Below the pieces are notes generated by a model. The model was not told where the DNA came from, ran no database searches, and was given only the letters and a program-made list of their open reading frames with translations. Source: Scatosoma sp045654025 (GTDB lineage Bacteria; Bacillota; Clostridia; Christensenellales; Borkfalkiaceae). Taken from it: a stretch of DNA of 44,779 nt. Positions 16,210 to 24,371 of the stretch are shown here, piece by piece. Every line of letters begins with the position of its first letter. The stretch's first letter is position 1. Location: NCBI GenBank assembly GCA_045654025.1, contig JAZOMO010000042.1, positions 1 through 44,779 on the forward strand. Reading direction: 5' to 3'. Position numbers and translations under genes: made by a program.

Positions 16210-16794
16210 TTATAGACCTTCTAATTCATCCAAAGTCAAGGAGAACGAAGGAATAAAGTGTTCGAAGAAATATTCCACCTCGGGCATCCTTCTTTCGCGA
16301 AGGTCTTCCTCGATGCTCTTTTTCGCCTTTTCAAATTCGCCATTGCCCGCGCGAAGCTCCTCAAGACACTTTACGTACGCGCTGAGGCGGTCTGCCGCCT
16401 TGACAAGCTTATATTCCTCGCTGTCCTCGTCCGCCAAAATGCAAGGGGAAAGCTCTCCCTTCAAAACTTCAGGCAACATTCCCGCCATTCTTTCTGCGGC
16501 AGAACGCTCTAAATCCTTGTAGGCGTTGCGAATGTTATGATTGTAATATTTAATCGGCGTAGGCAAATCCCCCGTCAGCACTTCGCTGATTTCGTGGTAC
16601 ATTGCGTACAATACCGCTTTTTCCACGTTTACGTTGCCGCCGAATACCTTGTTGTGGATTACGGCAAGCGCGTGCGCCAGCATCGCAACACTTTGCGAAT
16701 GCTCCATAATGTTCTCGTCACGCTGACTGCGCATCAACTGCCAGCGGCGAATATACTTCATTCTATCCAAATACGCATAAAAATCGTAACGCAT
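16210..16794 (-). CDS. yfbR: YfbR-type 5'-deoxynucleotidase (HD domain)
   Basis: Hydrolyses deoxyribonucleoside 5'-monophosphates. The 194 residues align from memory with E. coli YfbR over nearly the whole length (RWQLMRSQRDEN, EHSQSVAMLAHALA, FGGNVN, SEVLTGDLPTPIKYYN, VKAADRLSAYVKCLEEL, FIPSFSLTLDE). The metal-binding His-Asp pair of E. coli (YHDASEV) reads YHEISEV here, a Glu for Asp substitution at the defining HD position. The downstream Asp in the KAAD motif is kept. A GAGGGAAAG ribosome site supports the start. It is divergent from the TPP riboswitch and thiT, and htrA follows in the same direction. Confidence 0.93.
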   Translation of the reverse strand: MRYDFYAYLDRMKYIRRWQLMRSQRDENIMEHSQSVAMLAHALAVIHNKVFGGNVNVEKAVLYAMYHEISEVLTGDLPTPIKYYNHNIRNAYKDLERSAAERMAGMLPEVLKGELSPCILADEDSEEYKLVKAADRLSAYVKCLEELRAGNGEFEKAKKSIEEDLRERRMPEVEYFFEHFIPSFSLTLDELEGL

Positions 16795-16824
16795 ATCTTT
16801 CCCTCTTTTTTTTCTTTAATTTTG

Positions 16825-16853
16825 TTGACAAACGGAATTTTTGCGTATATAAT
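16825..16853 (+). promoter_or_regulatory. Promoter of the thiT riboswitch transcript
   Basis: Consensus -35 TTGACA, 17-bp spacer, consensus -10 TATAAT, directly upstream of the TPP riboswitch. Confidence 0.9.
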
Positions 16854-16872
16854 AAAGGCACAAATAAATATT

Positions 16873-16966
16873 CCGTCGTGGGTGCTGCATGCAAACGCTG
16901 TGCGTTTGCAAAGGCTGAGATTATACCATTTGAATCGGCAAGGTAATCCTTGAGCGAAAGACTTAA
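16873..16966 (+). promoter_or_regulatory. TPP riboswitch (THI element)
   Basis: Core blocks appear in order. GGGTGCT is followed by a variable 8-bp arm GCAAACGC/GCGTTTGC. The strictly conserved GGCTGAGA then leads to TATACCATT and a GAATC block, and an AAGG-TAAT-CCTT helix leads to GAGCGAAAG. This is the thiamine-pyrophosphate aptamer. The usual ACCC and GAACCTG stretches are altered (ACCA, GAATCGG). P1 looks weak by eye. It is expected to reduce thiT expression when TPP is abundant. Confidence 0.88.
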
Positions 16967-16974
16967 TAGCGGTT

Positions 16975-16995
16975 TTCTATATCTCTGATATAGAA
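16975..16995 (+). promoter_or_regulatory. Hairpin between aptamer and terminator in the thiT leader
   Basis: Perfect 9-bp stem TTCTATATC/GATATAGAA with a 3-base loop. It lies between the aptamer and the terminator. It may be part of the expression platform, although I do not see a clear mutually exclusive antiterminator pairing. Confidence 0.5.
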
Positions 16996-17000
16996 GTTTT

Positions 17001-17036
17001 GGCGTCCACACGAACAATCGGTGTGGCGTTTTTTTT
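17001..17036 (+). terminator. Riboswitch-linked terminator before thiT
   Basis: Stem CCACAC (17006-17011)/GTGTGG (17021-17026), extended by GCG-type pairs and followed by eight T, 28 bp before the thiT start. The position fits transcription attenuation by the TPP aptamer. Confidence 0.82.
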
Positions 17037-17064
17037 GCTTTACGACGGAGAAGGAGTGTGTTTT

Positions 17065-17766
17065 ATGTTTCTCTATCACAACCTGCTCGCGTCCGAGCAA
17101 ACCACAGAAACCGTGAAATGGGTGTCCGTTGCGGGGGTCGCCGTACTGCTCGTTGCCATTCTGTTGCTTGGATATTTTTCCAAGTCGAAAGCAAGCACCG
17201 CCAAGGAACTGGCTTTTGCAGGCGTCTGCGTTGCGTTGTCCTTTGCCCTGTCCGTTTTGAAGGTGAAGGTTTTTGCAAGCGGTGGCTCGATAACCTTTGG
17301 TTCGCTTATTCCCATTATGCTGTACGCCTATGCCTTCGGCCCTACGAAAGGGTTTATCGTAGGCATCATACACGGTCTTTTGAACTTCATCGAATCGCCG
17401 TATATCCTTTCTGCCGCCACCTTTTTATTTGACTACCTGCTGGCGTTTATCGGGGTCGGCATCATGGGCTTTTTCGGCAAAATGCCCCGCAAGAAACGCG
17501 CCGCGCTCCCTCTTATTTTAGGGGCGATTTGCGTGATCACCGTCCGCTTTTGCGCGCACTTATGCTCGGGCGTACTCTTCTTCAACGAATTCGGTCCCGA
17601 CCTTGCGTTCCCCGCGTGGGCAATCGGCAATGCTTGGGCATATTCCTTCCTCTATCAATGCACGTACGTGCCGATTGACGGTGTTATCGCTATCGCAATC
17701 CTTTTCACTCTGTGCAAAACAGGTGTATTCGACCAGCTGACCAAGTTAATGCGAGGGGCGAAATAA
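17065..17766 (+). CDS. thiT: ThiT, thiamine-specific S component of an ECF transporter
   Basis: Membrane substrate-binding subunit that takes up thiamine together with a shared energizing module (EcfA, EcfA', EcfT, not in this window). The ATG at 17065 has AAGGAG 8 bp upstream. The 234 residues contain an extra N-terminal helix (about 18-40) and then six helices. ThiT-type blocks include SFGSLIPIMLYAYAFGP-like text ahead of a GIIHGLLNF loop, YILSAATFLFDYLLAF, and VRFCAHLCSGVLFF. The TPP riboswitch in front independently supports thiamine as substrate. It is a single plus-strand gene convergent with rimM. Confidence 0.93.
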   Translation: MFLYHNLLASEQTTETVKWVSVAGVAVLLVAILLLGYFSKSKASTAKELAFAGVCVALSFALSVLKVKVFASGGSITFGSLIPIMLYAYAFGPTKGFIVGIIHGLLNFIESPYILSAATFLFDYLLAFIGVGIMGFFGKMPRKKRAALPLILGAICVITVRFCAHLCSGVLFFNEFGPDLAFPAWAIGNAWAYSFLYQCTYVPIDGVIAIAILFTLCKTGVFDQLTKLMRGAK

Positions 17767-17792
17767 TATCTTATTATTTGACGATTACGCTG

Positions 17793-18293
17793 TCAATATA
17801 CGGCGATTTCGTCGAATTTTTTCCTATCGACAATCAGCTTTCTATTCGCCATATCGACCATCAAAACGACGCCGTTTACAACGGGAAAGAGGATTTTTTT
17901 GCCGTCCTTTTCCAGCGTGTAAATGTCGGAAGAGAGCAGTTGTACGTCCGTAAGCGTACCCAAAAATTCGCCCTCTTCGCTCTCGCAGGACAGCCCTATC
18001 ATATCGACGATATAATATCTGCCTTCTTCGAGCTCCGGCGCATCCTCACGCTCTCCCTCGATTTTTTTTCCGCGAAAAAGCTCGGCGGCGTTTCTATCGG
18101 GAATCCCACGCAAGCCTAAATACGCCGCGCCCTTTCCGTCCGCACGGAAGGAAAGGATTTTGTACGACTTCCCATCGATGTACACCGTACCGAAGGACTT
18201 CACGTCCTCAGGGGTATCCGTGTACGTCTTAATCTTCAATTCCCCACGAATTCCTTGGGGCTTTAAAACCTCGCCTATAATCAATCGTTCCAT
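17793..18293 (-). CDS. rimM: RimM, 16S rRNA processing / 30S maturation protein
   Basis: Assists maturation of the 30S head near S19. The 166 residues begin LIIGEVLKPQGIRGELKI, the RimM N-domain signature. The YLGLRGIPDRNAAELFRG block and a C-terminal PRC-barrel-like domain (YYIVDMIGL, LFPVVNGVVLMVD) follow. It follows khpA but is separated from it by an intrinsic terminator, so its expression may be attenuated. trmD, the usual next gene, is absent; the neighbour is the convergent thiT. Confidence 0.96.
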   Translation of the reverse strand: MERLIIGEVLKPQGIRGELKIKTYTDTPEDVKSFGTVYIDGKSYKILSFRADGKGAAYLGLRGIPDRNAAELFRGKKIEGEREDAPELEEGRYYIVDMIGLSCESEEGEFLGTLTDVQLLSSDIYTLEKDGKKILFPVVNGVVLMVDMANRKLIVDRKKFDEIAVY

Positions 18294-18325
18294 ACCTGCT
18301 ACCCTTTTTTACGAGAAAATACCGC

Positions 18326-18360
18326 AAAAAGGCTTCCCCTTTTCCAAGGGAAGCCTTTTT
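18326..18360 (-). terminator. Terminator between khpA and rimM
   Basis: Perfect 13-bp stem AAAAAGGCTTCCC and its complement with a 9-base loop, T-rich on both sides. It is inside what is normally one operon, which would lower rimM expression relative to rpsP-khpA. Confidence 0.85.
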
Positions 18361-18375
18361 TAGCTTGCTTCTAAA

Positions 18376-18651
18376 TTATTCGGCTTCCGTTTCATCGCCA
18401 AGGTCTACGACGTCGCCACCCTTTTCGCGGATTTCAACGACGTATCTCTTGCTGTTTCTAGGCGTTGCCGCGCGTACGATGGTGCGCATCGCTTTAGCAA
18501 TTTTGCCCTGCTTGCCGATAACCTTACCCATATCCGAAGAAGGAAGGGTGATAACAACCTCGATCACGCGGTCCTTTTCCTGTACCGCGTACTCTACGTT
18601 TTCCTGATCCTCAGCAAACTGATTGACGATATACTTAATCAAATCCAACAT
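18376..18651 (-). CDS. khpA: KhpA, KH-domain RNA-binding protein (YlqC)
   Basis: Small RNA-binding protein of 91 residues that in Bacillota pairs with KhpB/Jag. The KH type II core includes IGKQGKIAKAMRTIVR (GxxG loop GKQG). The tail is acidic (GDETEAE). It starts 46 bp after rpsP, the conserved Bacillota position, and is followed by a terminator. Confidence 0.93.
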   Translation of the reverse strand: MLDLIKYIVNQFAEDQENVEYAVQEKDRVIEVVITLPSSDMGKVIGKQGKIAKAMRTIVRAATPRNSKRYVVEIREKGGDVVDLGDETEAE

Positions 18652-18697
18652 AATAAAACTCCTGTTTTTTAATTCCGATAATCGGTATCAAAAAACA

Positions 18698-18991
18698 TTA
18701 CTTATTGGACTTTTTGCCTTTCGTCTTGGAAGGGCTGAGCTTTGCGGGTTTTTCCATAGCGCCGGACTGAATGAGCAAGGATTTAACCGTTTCGGTAGGC
18801 TGAGCGCCCTTTGCAATCCAAGCCTTTGCAGCTTCTACGTCAATCGTAACCTGCGCAGGGGTCGTGCCGGGGTTGTAGTGACCAACACATTCGATGTATT
18901 CGCCGGTAGCAGCCTTTCTGCTATCTGCAACAACCACACGGTAGATAGGGTTCTTCTTGTCGCCCATTCTGAAAAGTCTCATTTTAACCAT
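18698..18991 (-). CDS. rpsP: 30S ribosomal protein S16
   Basis: Assembly protein of the 30S body. The 97 residues begin VKMRLFRMGDKKNPIYRVVVADSR, the S16 signature, followed by IECVGHYNPGT, with a lysine-rich tail (SPSKTKGKKSNK). A GGAGGT site precedes the ATG. Upstream is a 234-bp gap with a possible promoter and a repeat element separating it from ffh. Confidence 0.98.
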   Translation of the reverse strand: MVKMRLFRMGDKKNPIYRVVVADSRKAATGEYIECVGHYNPGTTPAQVTIDVEAAKAWIAKGAQPTETVKSLLIQSGAMEKPAKLSPSKTKGKKSNK

Positions 18992-19049
18992 AATAATACC
19001 TCCATAGTATCTTAAAAATTTTTCTTTATTTTTTCGGGTCGCCCCGATT

Positions 19050-19079
19050 GTTATAAATTTAAGTGAATTGATTTATCAA
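19050..19079 (-). promoter_or_regulatory. Possible promoter of rpsP
   Basis: Leftward -35 TTGATA, 18-bp spacer, -10 TATAAC. The -35 lies inside a short palindrome TTGATTT/AAATCAA. It is not a strong match; read-through from ffh is the alternative. Confidence 0.45.
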
Positions 19080-19102
19080 ATCAACAAAGTAGCAAGATTC
19101 GT

Positions 19103-19225
19103 AAAATGTTGTAGATGCAAGCAAGACAAGGCGAACGCGGCTTTCCTGACGGGATATTTACAGAAGTAAATGAGCGAGGGAAAACGTAAGTTCAACGCAG
19201 TATTGCGCCGCATATCCAACATTTT
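19103..19225. repeat. ~124-bp structured repeat, copy 2 (abuts ffh stop codon)
   Basis: Outer stem AAAATGTTG (19103-19111)/CAACATTTT (19217-19225). Inner stems GAAC (19133-19136)/GTTC (19190-19193) and TTTCC/GGAAA. Central hairpin ATTTAC (19156-19161)/GTAAAT (19166-19171), loop AGAA. The right end is immediately next to the TAA of ffh (19226-19228). Compared with the copies at 12153 and 34085, several stems change on both sides so that pairing is kept. Confidence 0.8.
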
Positions 19226-20545
19226 TTAGAAAGGTAAGCGGAATTTACCTTTGTTGCCTCTCAACTGTTTCATCAGCATCTTGGTCTGTTCAAACTGTTT
19301 CAGCAGCTGATTGACCTCTTGCACCGACCTGCCAGAGCCTGCCGCAATACGGCGTTTTCTCTTACTGTCGATGATGGCAGGGTTTTCGCGTTCCGCCATC
19401 GTCATCGAAAGGATGATGGCTTTGGTATGCTCCATCTTCTTTTCGTCGATGTCGCTTTCGTTGACCTTGAGTTTGCCTGCCCCGGGAAGCATAGACAGCA
19501 TCGCTTGCGCGCCGCCCATCTTCTTCATCATCGCAAACTGAGCAAGGTAATCGTTCAGCGTGAAGGAATTTTCCTTCATCTTCTGTTGCATTTTCTTCGC
19601 TTCTTCCTCGCTGATTGCCTGCTGAGCCTTTTCAATCAAGGACAGCACGTCCCCCATGCCGAGGATTCTCGAAGCCATACGGTCGGGATAGAACGGCTCC
19701 AAGTCCGTTAGCTTTTCTCCAACGCCGATAAACTTAATCGGCTTGCCCGTCACCGCTTTAATAGACAGGCACGCACCGCCACGGGTGTCGCCGTCCAGCT
19801 TAGTTAAGATAACACCGCTGATATCCAAGCGTTCGTTAAAGGTCTGCGCAACGTTTACCGCCTCTTGACCGGTCATCGCGTCAACGACCAACAGCGTTTC
19901 GGTAACCTCTACCGCCTTTTTAACCTCTTCCAACTCCTTCATCAGGGCATCGTCAATCTGCAATCGACCTGCCGTGTCCAAAACCACCGTATCGTAGCCC
20001 TGCGAACGAGCGTATTCAATCGCCTGTTTTGCCGTCTTTACGGGGCTTTGCGTACCCTTTTCAAATACTTCGGTCTGCGCGTTCTTGCCCACGACCTGCA
20101 ACTGCGTGATTGCCGCAGGACGATAGATGTCCCCTGCCACAAGCAACGGACGTTTGCCCTGCTTTTTGAGTTGCAACGCCAGCTTGCCGCACAGCGTGGT
20201 TTTACCTGCGCCCTGCAAGCCGCACATCATAATCACGGTAGGAAGCTTGGGGGAAACCTCTAATTTAGCGTTTCGAGAGCCCATCAATGCAATCAGCTCT
20301 TCATTGACGATTTTGATAACCTGTTGCGCAGGGTTCAAGGATTGCAAAATCTCCTGCCCTACCGCCTTTTCGGAAACCTCAGCGATGAACTGTTTTGCCA
20401 CCTTCAGGTTGACGTCCGCTTCAAGCAGCGCCACACGCACCTCACGCATTGCGGTACGAATTTCCAGCTCCGTCAGCTTGCCCCGTTTGGTCAGCTTTGA
20501 AAATATATGGTTTAATCTTTCTGATAATCCACCGAATAAAGCCAT
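19226..20545 (-). CDS. ffh: Signal recognition particle protein Ffh (SRP54)
   Basis: GTPase that binds signal sequences with 4.5S/6S RNA and delivers ribosomes to FtsY. The 439 residues show the N domain, the G domain with P-loop GLQGAGKT (109-116), DTAGR, TKLDGDTRGGACLS and GVGEKL, and a methionine-rich M domain (about 310-430, many MKKM/MLSM-type stretches). Its ATG shares one base with the ylxM TAA (TAATG), indicating translational coupling. The SRP RNA gene is not in this window. Confidence 0.98.
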   Translation of the reverse strand: MALFGGLSERLNHIFSKLTKRGKLTELEIRTAMREVRVALLEADVNLKVAKQFIAEVSEKAVGQEILQSLNPAQQVIKIVNEELIALMGSRNAKLEVSPKLPTVIMMCGLQGAGKTTLCGKLALQLKKQGKRPLLVAGDIYRPAAITQLQVVGKNAQTEVFEKGTQSPVKTAKQAIEYARSQGYDTVVLDTAGRLQIDDALMKELEEVKKAVEVTETLLVVDAMTGQEAVNVAQTFNERLDISGVILTKLDGDTRGGACLSIKAVTGKPIKFIGVGEKLTDLEPFYPDRMASRILGMGDVLSLIEKAQQAISEEEAKKMQQKMKENSFTLNDYLAQFAMMKKMGGAQAMLSMLPGAGKLKVNESDIDEKKMEHTKAIILSMTMAERENPAIIDSKRKRRIAAGSGRSVQEVNQLLKQFEQTKMLMKQLRGNKGKFRLPF

Positions 20546-20910
20546 TATTTCTCCTTAGCCTGCATTGTTTCCAACGCAGTCTCTAATTCCTCTACTTCCG
20601 CCGAAAACTGCGGCGCGGACCGTTTCTTTTCCTCAATCCAACGGGCAACCGTCGCCTGATACGCCGAATACTCGTCAGAAAGCTCGCCCATTGCCTTATC
20701 AAGTTGCAACTTTTCCTCGTAAGTTTCCAGCTGTTTTCTGCATTTTTGCAAGCAGTCGGAAACGCTCTGACGGGAAACGCCTTTTTGCTCGGCAATCTCC
20801 CCCAAGGAAAGGTCGTAGTTAAAGTACAGGTCGGTAATCTCCCGTTGGGTCGCCGTGAGTAGCGGCGAGTACAAATCCCACAGCCGCAAAAAACGCAAAT
20901 CATCTTTCAT
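20545..20910 (-). CDS. ylxM: YlxM-like helix-turn-helix partner of SRP
   Basis: In Bacillota YlxM binds and stimulates Ffh. Choosing the ATG at 20910 (AGGAGG 9 bp upstream) gives 121 residues. The sigma-70 region-4-like helix-turn-helix reads LTATQREITDLYFNYDLSLGEIAE and SRQSVSDCLQKCRKQL in two pieces. A coiled-coil-like C-terminus follows. The overlap with ffh is the usual arrangement. Confidence 0.93.
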   Translation of the reverse strand: MKDDLRFLRLWDLYSPLLTATQREITDLYFNYDLSLGEIAEQKGVSRQSVSDCLQKCRKQLETYEEKLQLDKAMGELSDEYSAYQATVARWIEEKKRSAPQFSAEVEELETALETMQAKEK

Positions 20911-20996
20911 TTTCCGCGACCTCCTGCCTTTTCCTCCGTTATTATACACCATAAAAAACAAGCTGTCAAGCATTTTTACTTGTCAGCCGCAATTTT

Positions 20997-22283
20997 TTAA
21001 AAAAGTTTCAATAGGTCTATGAGAATTACAAACCCGAACAGGAGCACGAGCCCCGCAAAGTTGATAATTCCCTCCACTTTACGGTTGACGGGCTTTTTGC
21101 GTATCCATTCAATGATACAGAAAATCACCTTACAGCCGTCGAGCGCAGGCACGGGCAACAGATTGAATACCGCAAGGTTGACCCCGATAAACGAGGCAAT
21201 ATACAAAAACGAGAAGGGGCTCATGCTGGCAACCTGAGCCGTTTGACCGATCATGGAAATCGGGCCACTGACTACGTCCGCCGTCTTATTGCCAAACGCA
21301 CCTGTCACCAGTTCACCCAGCGTACGCAATACCGAGGTCGCCATTTCGCCCGAGTATTCAAACGCACCGCCGACGGTGTGCCAAAAATCTCGCTTAAGCG
21401 ATTGCGTGCCTATGGCCAAACCCATCGCCGCCTCTAACTTTTCCATCTCAGCAGAGCTGGCAAATTCCGCATCAGCAAGCAAGATCAACGAAACCTCTTT
21501 CTTCCTCCAAGTCCGTACGGTCTCCCCGTCCGCAACTTCTTCAAAGATACGATACACGACGACGGAAACGCTATCCCCTTCTTTCTTACCGGACAGGGCG
21601 TCCATGCAGTCGGTGTACATATCAATCTCCGTCCCCTCTATGGAAACGATGACGTCCAAAGGCGACAGTGTTGGCGTTTCCCATTCGACAGGGGTCAGTA
21701 ATTCGCCTTCATAGCCTACGGGGATTGCTATACACATGGGCACGCCGTAGGAAAAACACATAATCAAGAGCAACACGAGGGCAAGCAGGTAGTTCATCAG
21801 CGCGCCTGCCACCAAAACGATGATTCGCTTCCAAGGGGCTTGGTCGTTGAACCTCTCCCCTTTTGGTTGCGGATACTCTTCCCCTTCGATAGGATTCGTC
21901 GCAGACACGGTAGGGGCTTTTTCCCTTTCTTCGCCCTCTAACAATTCGGTAAAGGGGGCTTGCGCCGTTTGCGCGTCGTCCTCTGTCGTAGCGTCCGAAC
22001 GAGGGTCGTCCTCATCGTAGTCCTCACCATCAAAAGCGCAATATCCGCCCAGCGGAATGATACGAACGGCAAAGATTTCCCCACTCGTCTTGCTTCGTTT
22101 TTTAAAGATTGCAGGCCCGAAACCAATGGAAAATTCGTTGATGCGGAAATTGAGCAGTTTTCCTGCTACGTAATGCCCGAATTCGTGGATACTCACCATG
22201 GCAAGCAAAATGAGTATTGCCAACAAAATTCCACCTATCCATTGTCCAAACGCCGCAAAATCAATTGCTAATACTTCGTTCAA
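20997..22283 (-). CDS. rseP: RseP/RasP site-2 metalloprotease with acidic insert
   Basis: Intramembrane zinc protease that cleaves anti-sigma factors and signal-peptide remnants. In the 428 residues the zinc motif HEFGH is at 33-37, inside the first membrane helix. A PDZ domain spans roughly 185-270. The second catalytic motif is NLLPVPALDGCK (374-385). The metal ligand Asp382 is kept, but the usual second Gly of LDGG is Cys. Between IIPLGGY and PWKRI there is a ~70-residue acidic, low-complexity insertion (about 86-148, EDYDEDDPRSD...) facing the cytoplasm. It follows dxr by 15 bp in the uppS-cdsA-dxr-rseP run. Confidence 0.95.
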   Translation of the reverse strand: MNEVLAIDFAAFGQWIGGILLAILILLAMVSIHEFGHYVAGKLLNFRINEFSIGFGPAIFKKRSKTSGEIFAVRIIPLGGYCAFDGEDYDEDDPRSDATTEDDAQTAQAPFTELLEGEEREKAPTVSATNPIEGEEYPQPKGERFNDQAPWKRIIVLVAGALMNYLLALVLLLIMCFSYGVPMCIAIPVGYEGELLTPVEWETPTLSPLDVIVSIEGTEIDMYTDCMDALSGKKEGDSVSVVVYRIFEEVADGETVRTWRKKEVSLILLADAEFASSAEMEKLEAAMGLAIGTQSLKRDFWHTVGGAFEYSGEMATSVLRTLGELVTGAFGNKTADVVSGPISMIGQTAQVASMSPFSFLYIASFIGVNLAVFNLLPVPALDGCKVIFCIIEWIRKKPVNRKVEGIINFAGLVLLFGFVILIDLLKLF

Positions 22284-22298
22284 ATTCTCACACTCTCA

Positions 22299-23444
22299 CT
22301 ACTTTTTTACGATAAATTCGTTCGCATACGCGCGCGCCGCGGCATCGGTCGCCACCAACGTTTCCACGCAGTCTGCTTTCGCCCTTGCCGTCTTTTCGAT
22401 GGCGTACGCCATGACGTCCGAAATCGCAAGGAAGGGGATTTTCCCATCCAAGAAAGCGCGCACCGCTACCTCGCCTGCGCCATTCATCGCACACGGGTAA
22501 TTATCGCCCATTTCCATGGATTTTAACGCAAGGTCATAGCAAGGGAAATCGCTACGGCGCAAAGGCTTGAAATGCAGAGCCCCCAGCGCCTCGAAATCGA
22601 GCGGCTTTAAACCGCAGTCCAAACGACCCGGGTAGGTCAGCGCCAACTGAATAGGCAATTCCATCGTCGGATAACTCATCTGCGCCATCACCGCGCAGTC
22701 CTCAAATTCGACCATCGAATGGATGATGCTTTCAGGGTGTACCACCGTATGGATTTTCTCCAAAGGACAATCATACAGCCACTTTGCCGCGATGACCTCC
22801 AAGCCCTTATTCAAAAGGGTAGCGCTGTCAATCGTAATCTTTGCGCCCATATTCCAAGTCGGGTGCTTGAGCGCCGATGCAGGCGTCACCTGTTCCAACT
22901 GCTCACGCGATGCGCCGTAGAAAGGGCCGCCGCTTGCGGTGATAATCAACCGTCTAAACGGAGCGTTCGTACGAAAATTGAGCGCCTGCCACAGGGCAGA
23001 ATGTTCGCTGTCCACAGGCATTAAACGCGTACCTGCCTGCCGCAAATTCCCCATGACCAGCTCGCCGCCGCACACCAGCGTTTCCTTGTTGGCAAGCGCA
23101 AGGTCTTTCCCTTGACGAATTGCCTCTAACGAGTATTGCAAACCCGCAAAACCGGTCGCCGCAACGAAAGCTACTTCGCCATAGGAAATCGCCTCCAGCG
23201 CCGCCTGCTTGCCGTAACCGAAGCGCACCTCAGCAGGAATTTGCGATGCAATTTCTCTGCCAGCCGCCTCGTCCACGAGCGCCGCATATTTAGGGCGAAA
23301 TTCCTTTACCTGCTGTAAAAAGACTTCCGCAGAAGCGTTGGCCACCAAGCTCTCTATTTGATATTGATTGCTATGCCTACGGACAACGGACAGCACTTGT
23401 CTGCCGATAGAACCCGTCGAACCGATTAACGCAATTTTCTTCAT
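22299..23444 (-). CDS. dxr: 1-deoxy-D-xylulose 5-phosphate reductoisomerase
   Basis: Makes 2-C-methyl-D-erythritol 4-phosphate, the committed step of the MEP isoprenoid pathway, using NADPH. The ATG at 23444 (GGAGGAT site) gives 381 residues and the canonical start MKKIALIGSTGSIGRQ (NADPH loop). Also seen are LALANKETLVCGGEL, PVDSEHSALWQ (metal and substrate ligands), a flexible-loop SGGPFYG region, and HPTWNMGAKITIDSATLLNKG in two pieces. Context with uppS, which consumes the pathway product, is typical. Confidence 0.98.
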   Translation of the reverse strand: MKKIALIGSTGSIGRQVLSVVRRHSNQYQIESLVANASAEVFLQQVKEFRPKYAALVDEAAGREIASQIPAEVRFGYGKQAALEAISYGEVAFVAATGFAGLQYSLEAIRQGKDLALANKETLVCGGELVMGNLRQAGTRLMPVDSEHSALWQALNFRTNAPFRRLIITASGGPFYGASREQLEQVTPASALKHPTWNMGAKITIDSATLLNKGLEVIAAKWLYDCPLEKIHTVVHPESIIHSMVEFEDCAVMAQMSYPTMELPIQLALTYPGRLDCGLKPLDFEALGALHFKPLRRSDFPCYDLALKSMEMGDNYPCAMNGAGEVAVRAFLDGKIPFLAISDVMAYAIEKTARAKADCVETLVATDAAARAYANEFIVKK

Positions 23445-23476
23445 CTTATCCTCCGCTAGGGATCTCATCTTTTGGA

Positions 23477-24349
23477 TTATGCCACCAGTCCGCCAAGCAA
23501 GACAAAGGCAACGTAAACCACCACGGTTGCAAACATCGTACCGTCAATACGGTCCAAAACTCCACCGTGACCAGGCATAATGTTGCCCATATCCTTAATC
23601 CCTCTTTGTCGTTTAATCGCACTCTCTACCAAGTCGCCAAACGAAGAAGCAAGGCTTCCGAATAACCCCACGAGCAGATAGATGGGAAGCTGTATATATA
23701 TATTCGCAAACGAACCGCTTATTGCATTATAGACGAAATAGATTCCTCCACCTGCAATCGCACCGCCGATTAAACCGCCGACAAACCCTACCACCGTCTT
23801 GTTCGGGCTGATGGTAGGCGCAAGCTTTTTAGGGAACTTCTTTCTCAGCCCCATTCCTGTAAAGAACGCCGCAACGTCCGACACGGGAGAAACCACGAAG
23901 ATGAAGCACATCGCCAGTATAGAAGCCGCCAAATGATTTGTAAGCACCAACAGACACAGCAGCAACGTCGGATACACCGCGCATGCGCATGCAGAGCCGA
24001 GCTTTTCCATCGTCGATTCCTCGTTTCTAAAAATCAGCAGGCTGAGTAAAGCAAGCGCCAACGCAAAGAAGCAACCTGCTACCACGTAAACGCCATACCC
24101 CCAGAACGCCTCACAGATAGAAACGGCGGGAATACAAATCACCGAAAAGACGGTCACAATCCATTTCGACGCCTTTGTCAAGGACGAATCCATCGCTCGC
24201 AGCATCTCGAAAGTGCCCACCAGCGAATAGAAGTAAATCAAGGCATCAAAGCCCAAATCCCCCCAAGGCTGCGGCACGAATATTTTAATTAAAAAGAACC
24301 CTATCAGCAACGCCGCATAGACGGTTCCCGATATAACGCGTTTTTTCAT
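23477..24349 (-). CDS. cdsA: Phosphatidate cytidylyltransferase (CDP-diacylglycerol synthase)
   Basis: Activates phosphatidic acid with CTP for phospholipid synthesis. The 290-residue protein has about eight membrane helices and the family signature near the C-terminus: a KRQRGIKDMG segment followed by IMPGHGGVLDRIDG. It sits between uppS (22 bp upstream) and dxr (32 bp downstream) in the conserved membrane-lipid cluster. Confidence 0.97.
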   Translation of the reverse strand: MKKRVISGTVYAALLIGFFLIKIFVPQPWGDLGFDALIYFYSLVGTFEMLRAMDSSLTKASKWIVTVFSVICIPAVSICEAFWGYGVYVVAGCFFALALALLSLLIFRNEESTMEKLGSACACAVYPTLLLCLLVLTNHLAASILAMCFIFVVSPVSDVAAFFTGMGLRKKFPKKLAPTISPNKTVVGFVGGLIGGAIAGGGIYFVYNAISGSFANIYIQLPIYLLVGLFGSLASSFGDLVESAIKRQRGIKDMGNIMPGHGGVLDRIDGTMFATVVVYVAFVLLGGLVA

Positions 24350-24371
24350 ATTTCCTTATCACTTAAGTATA

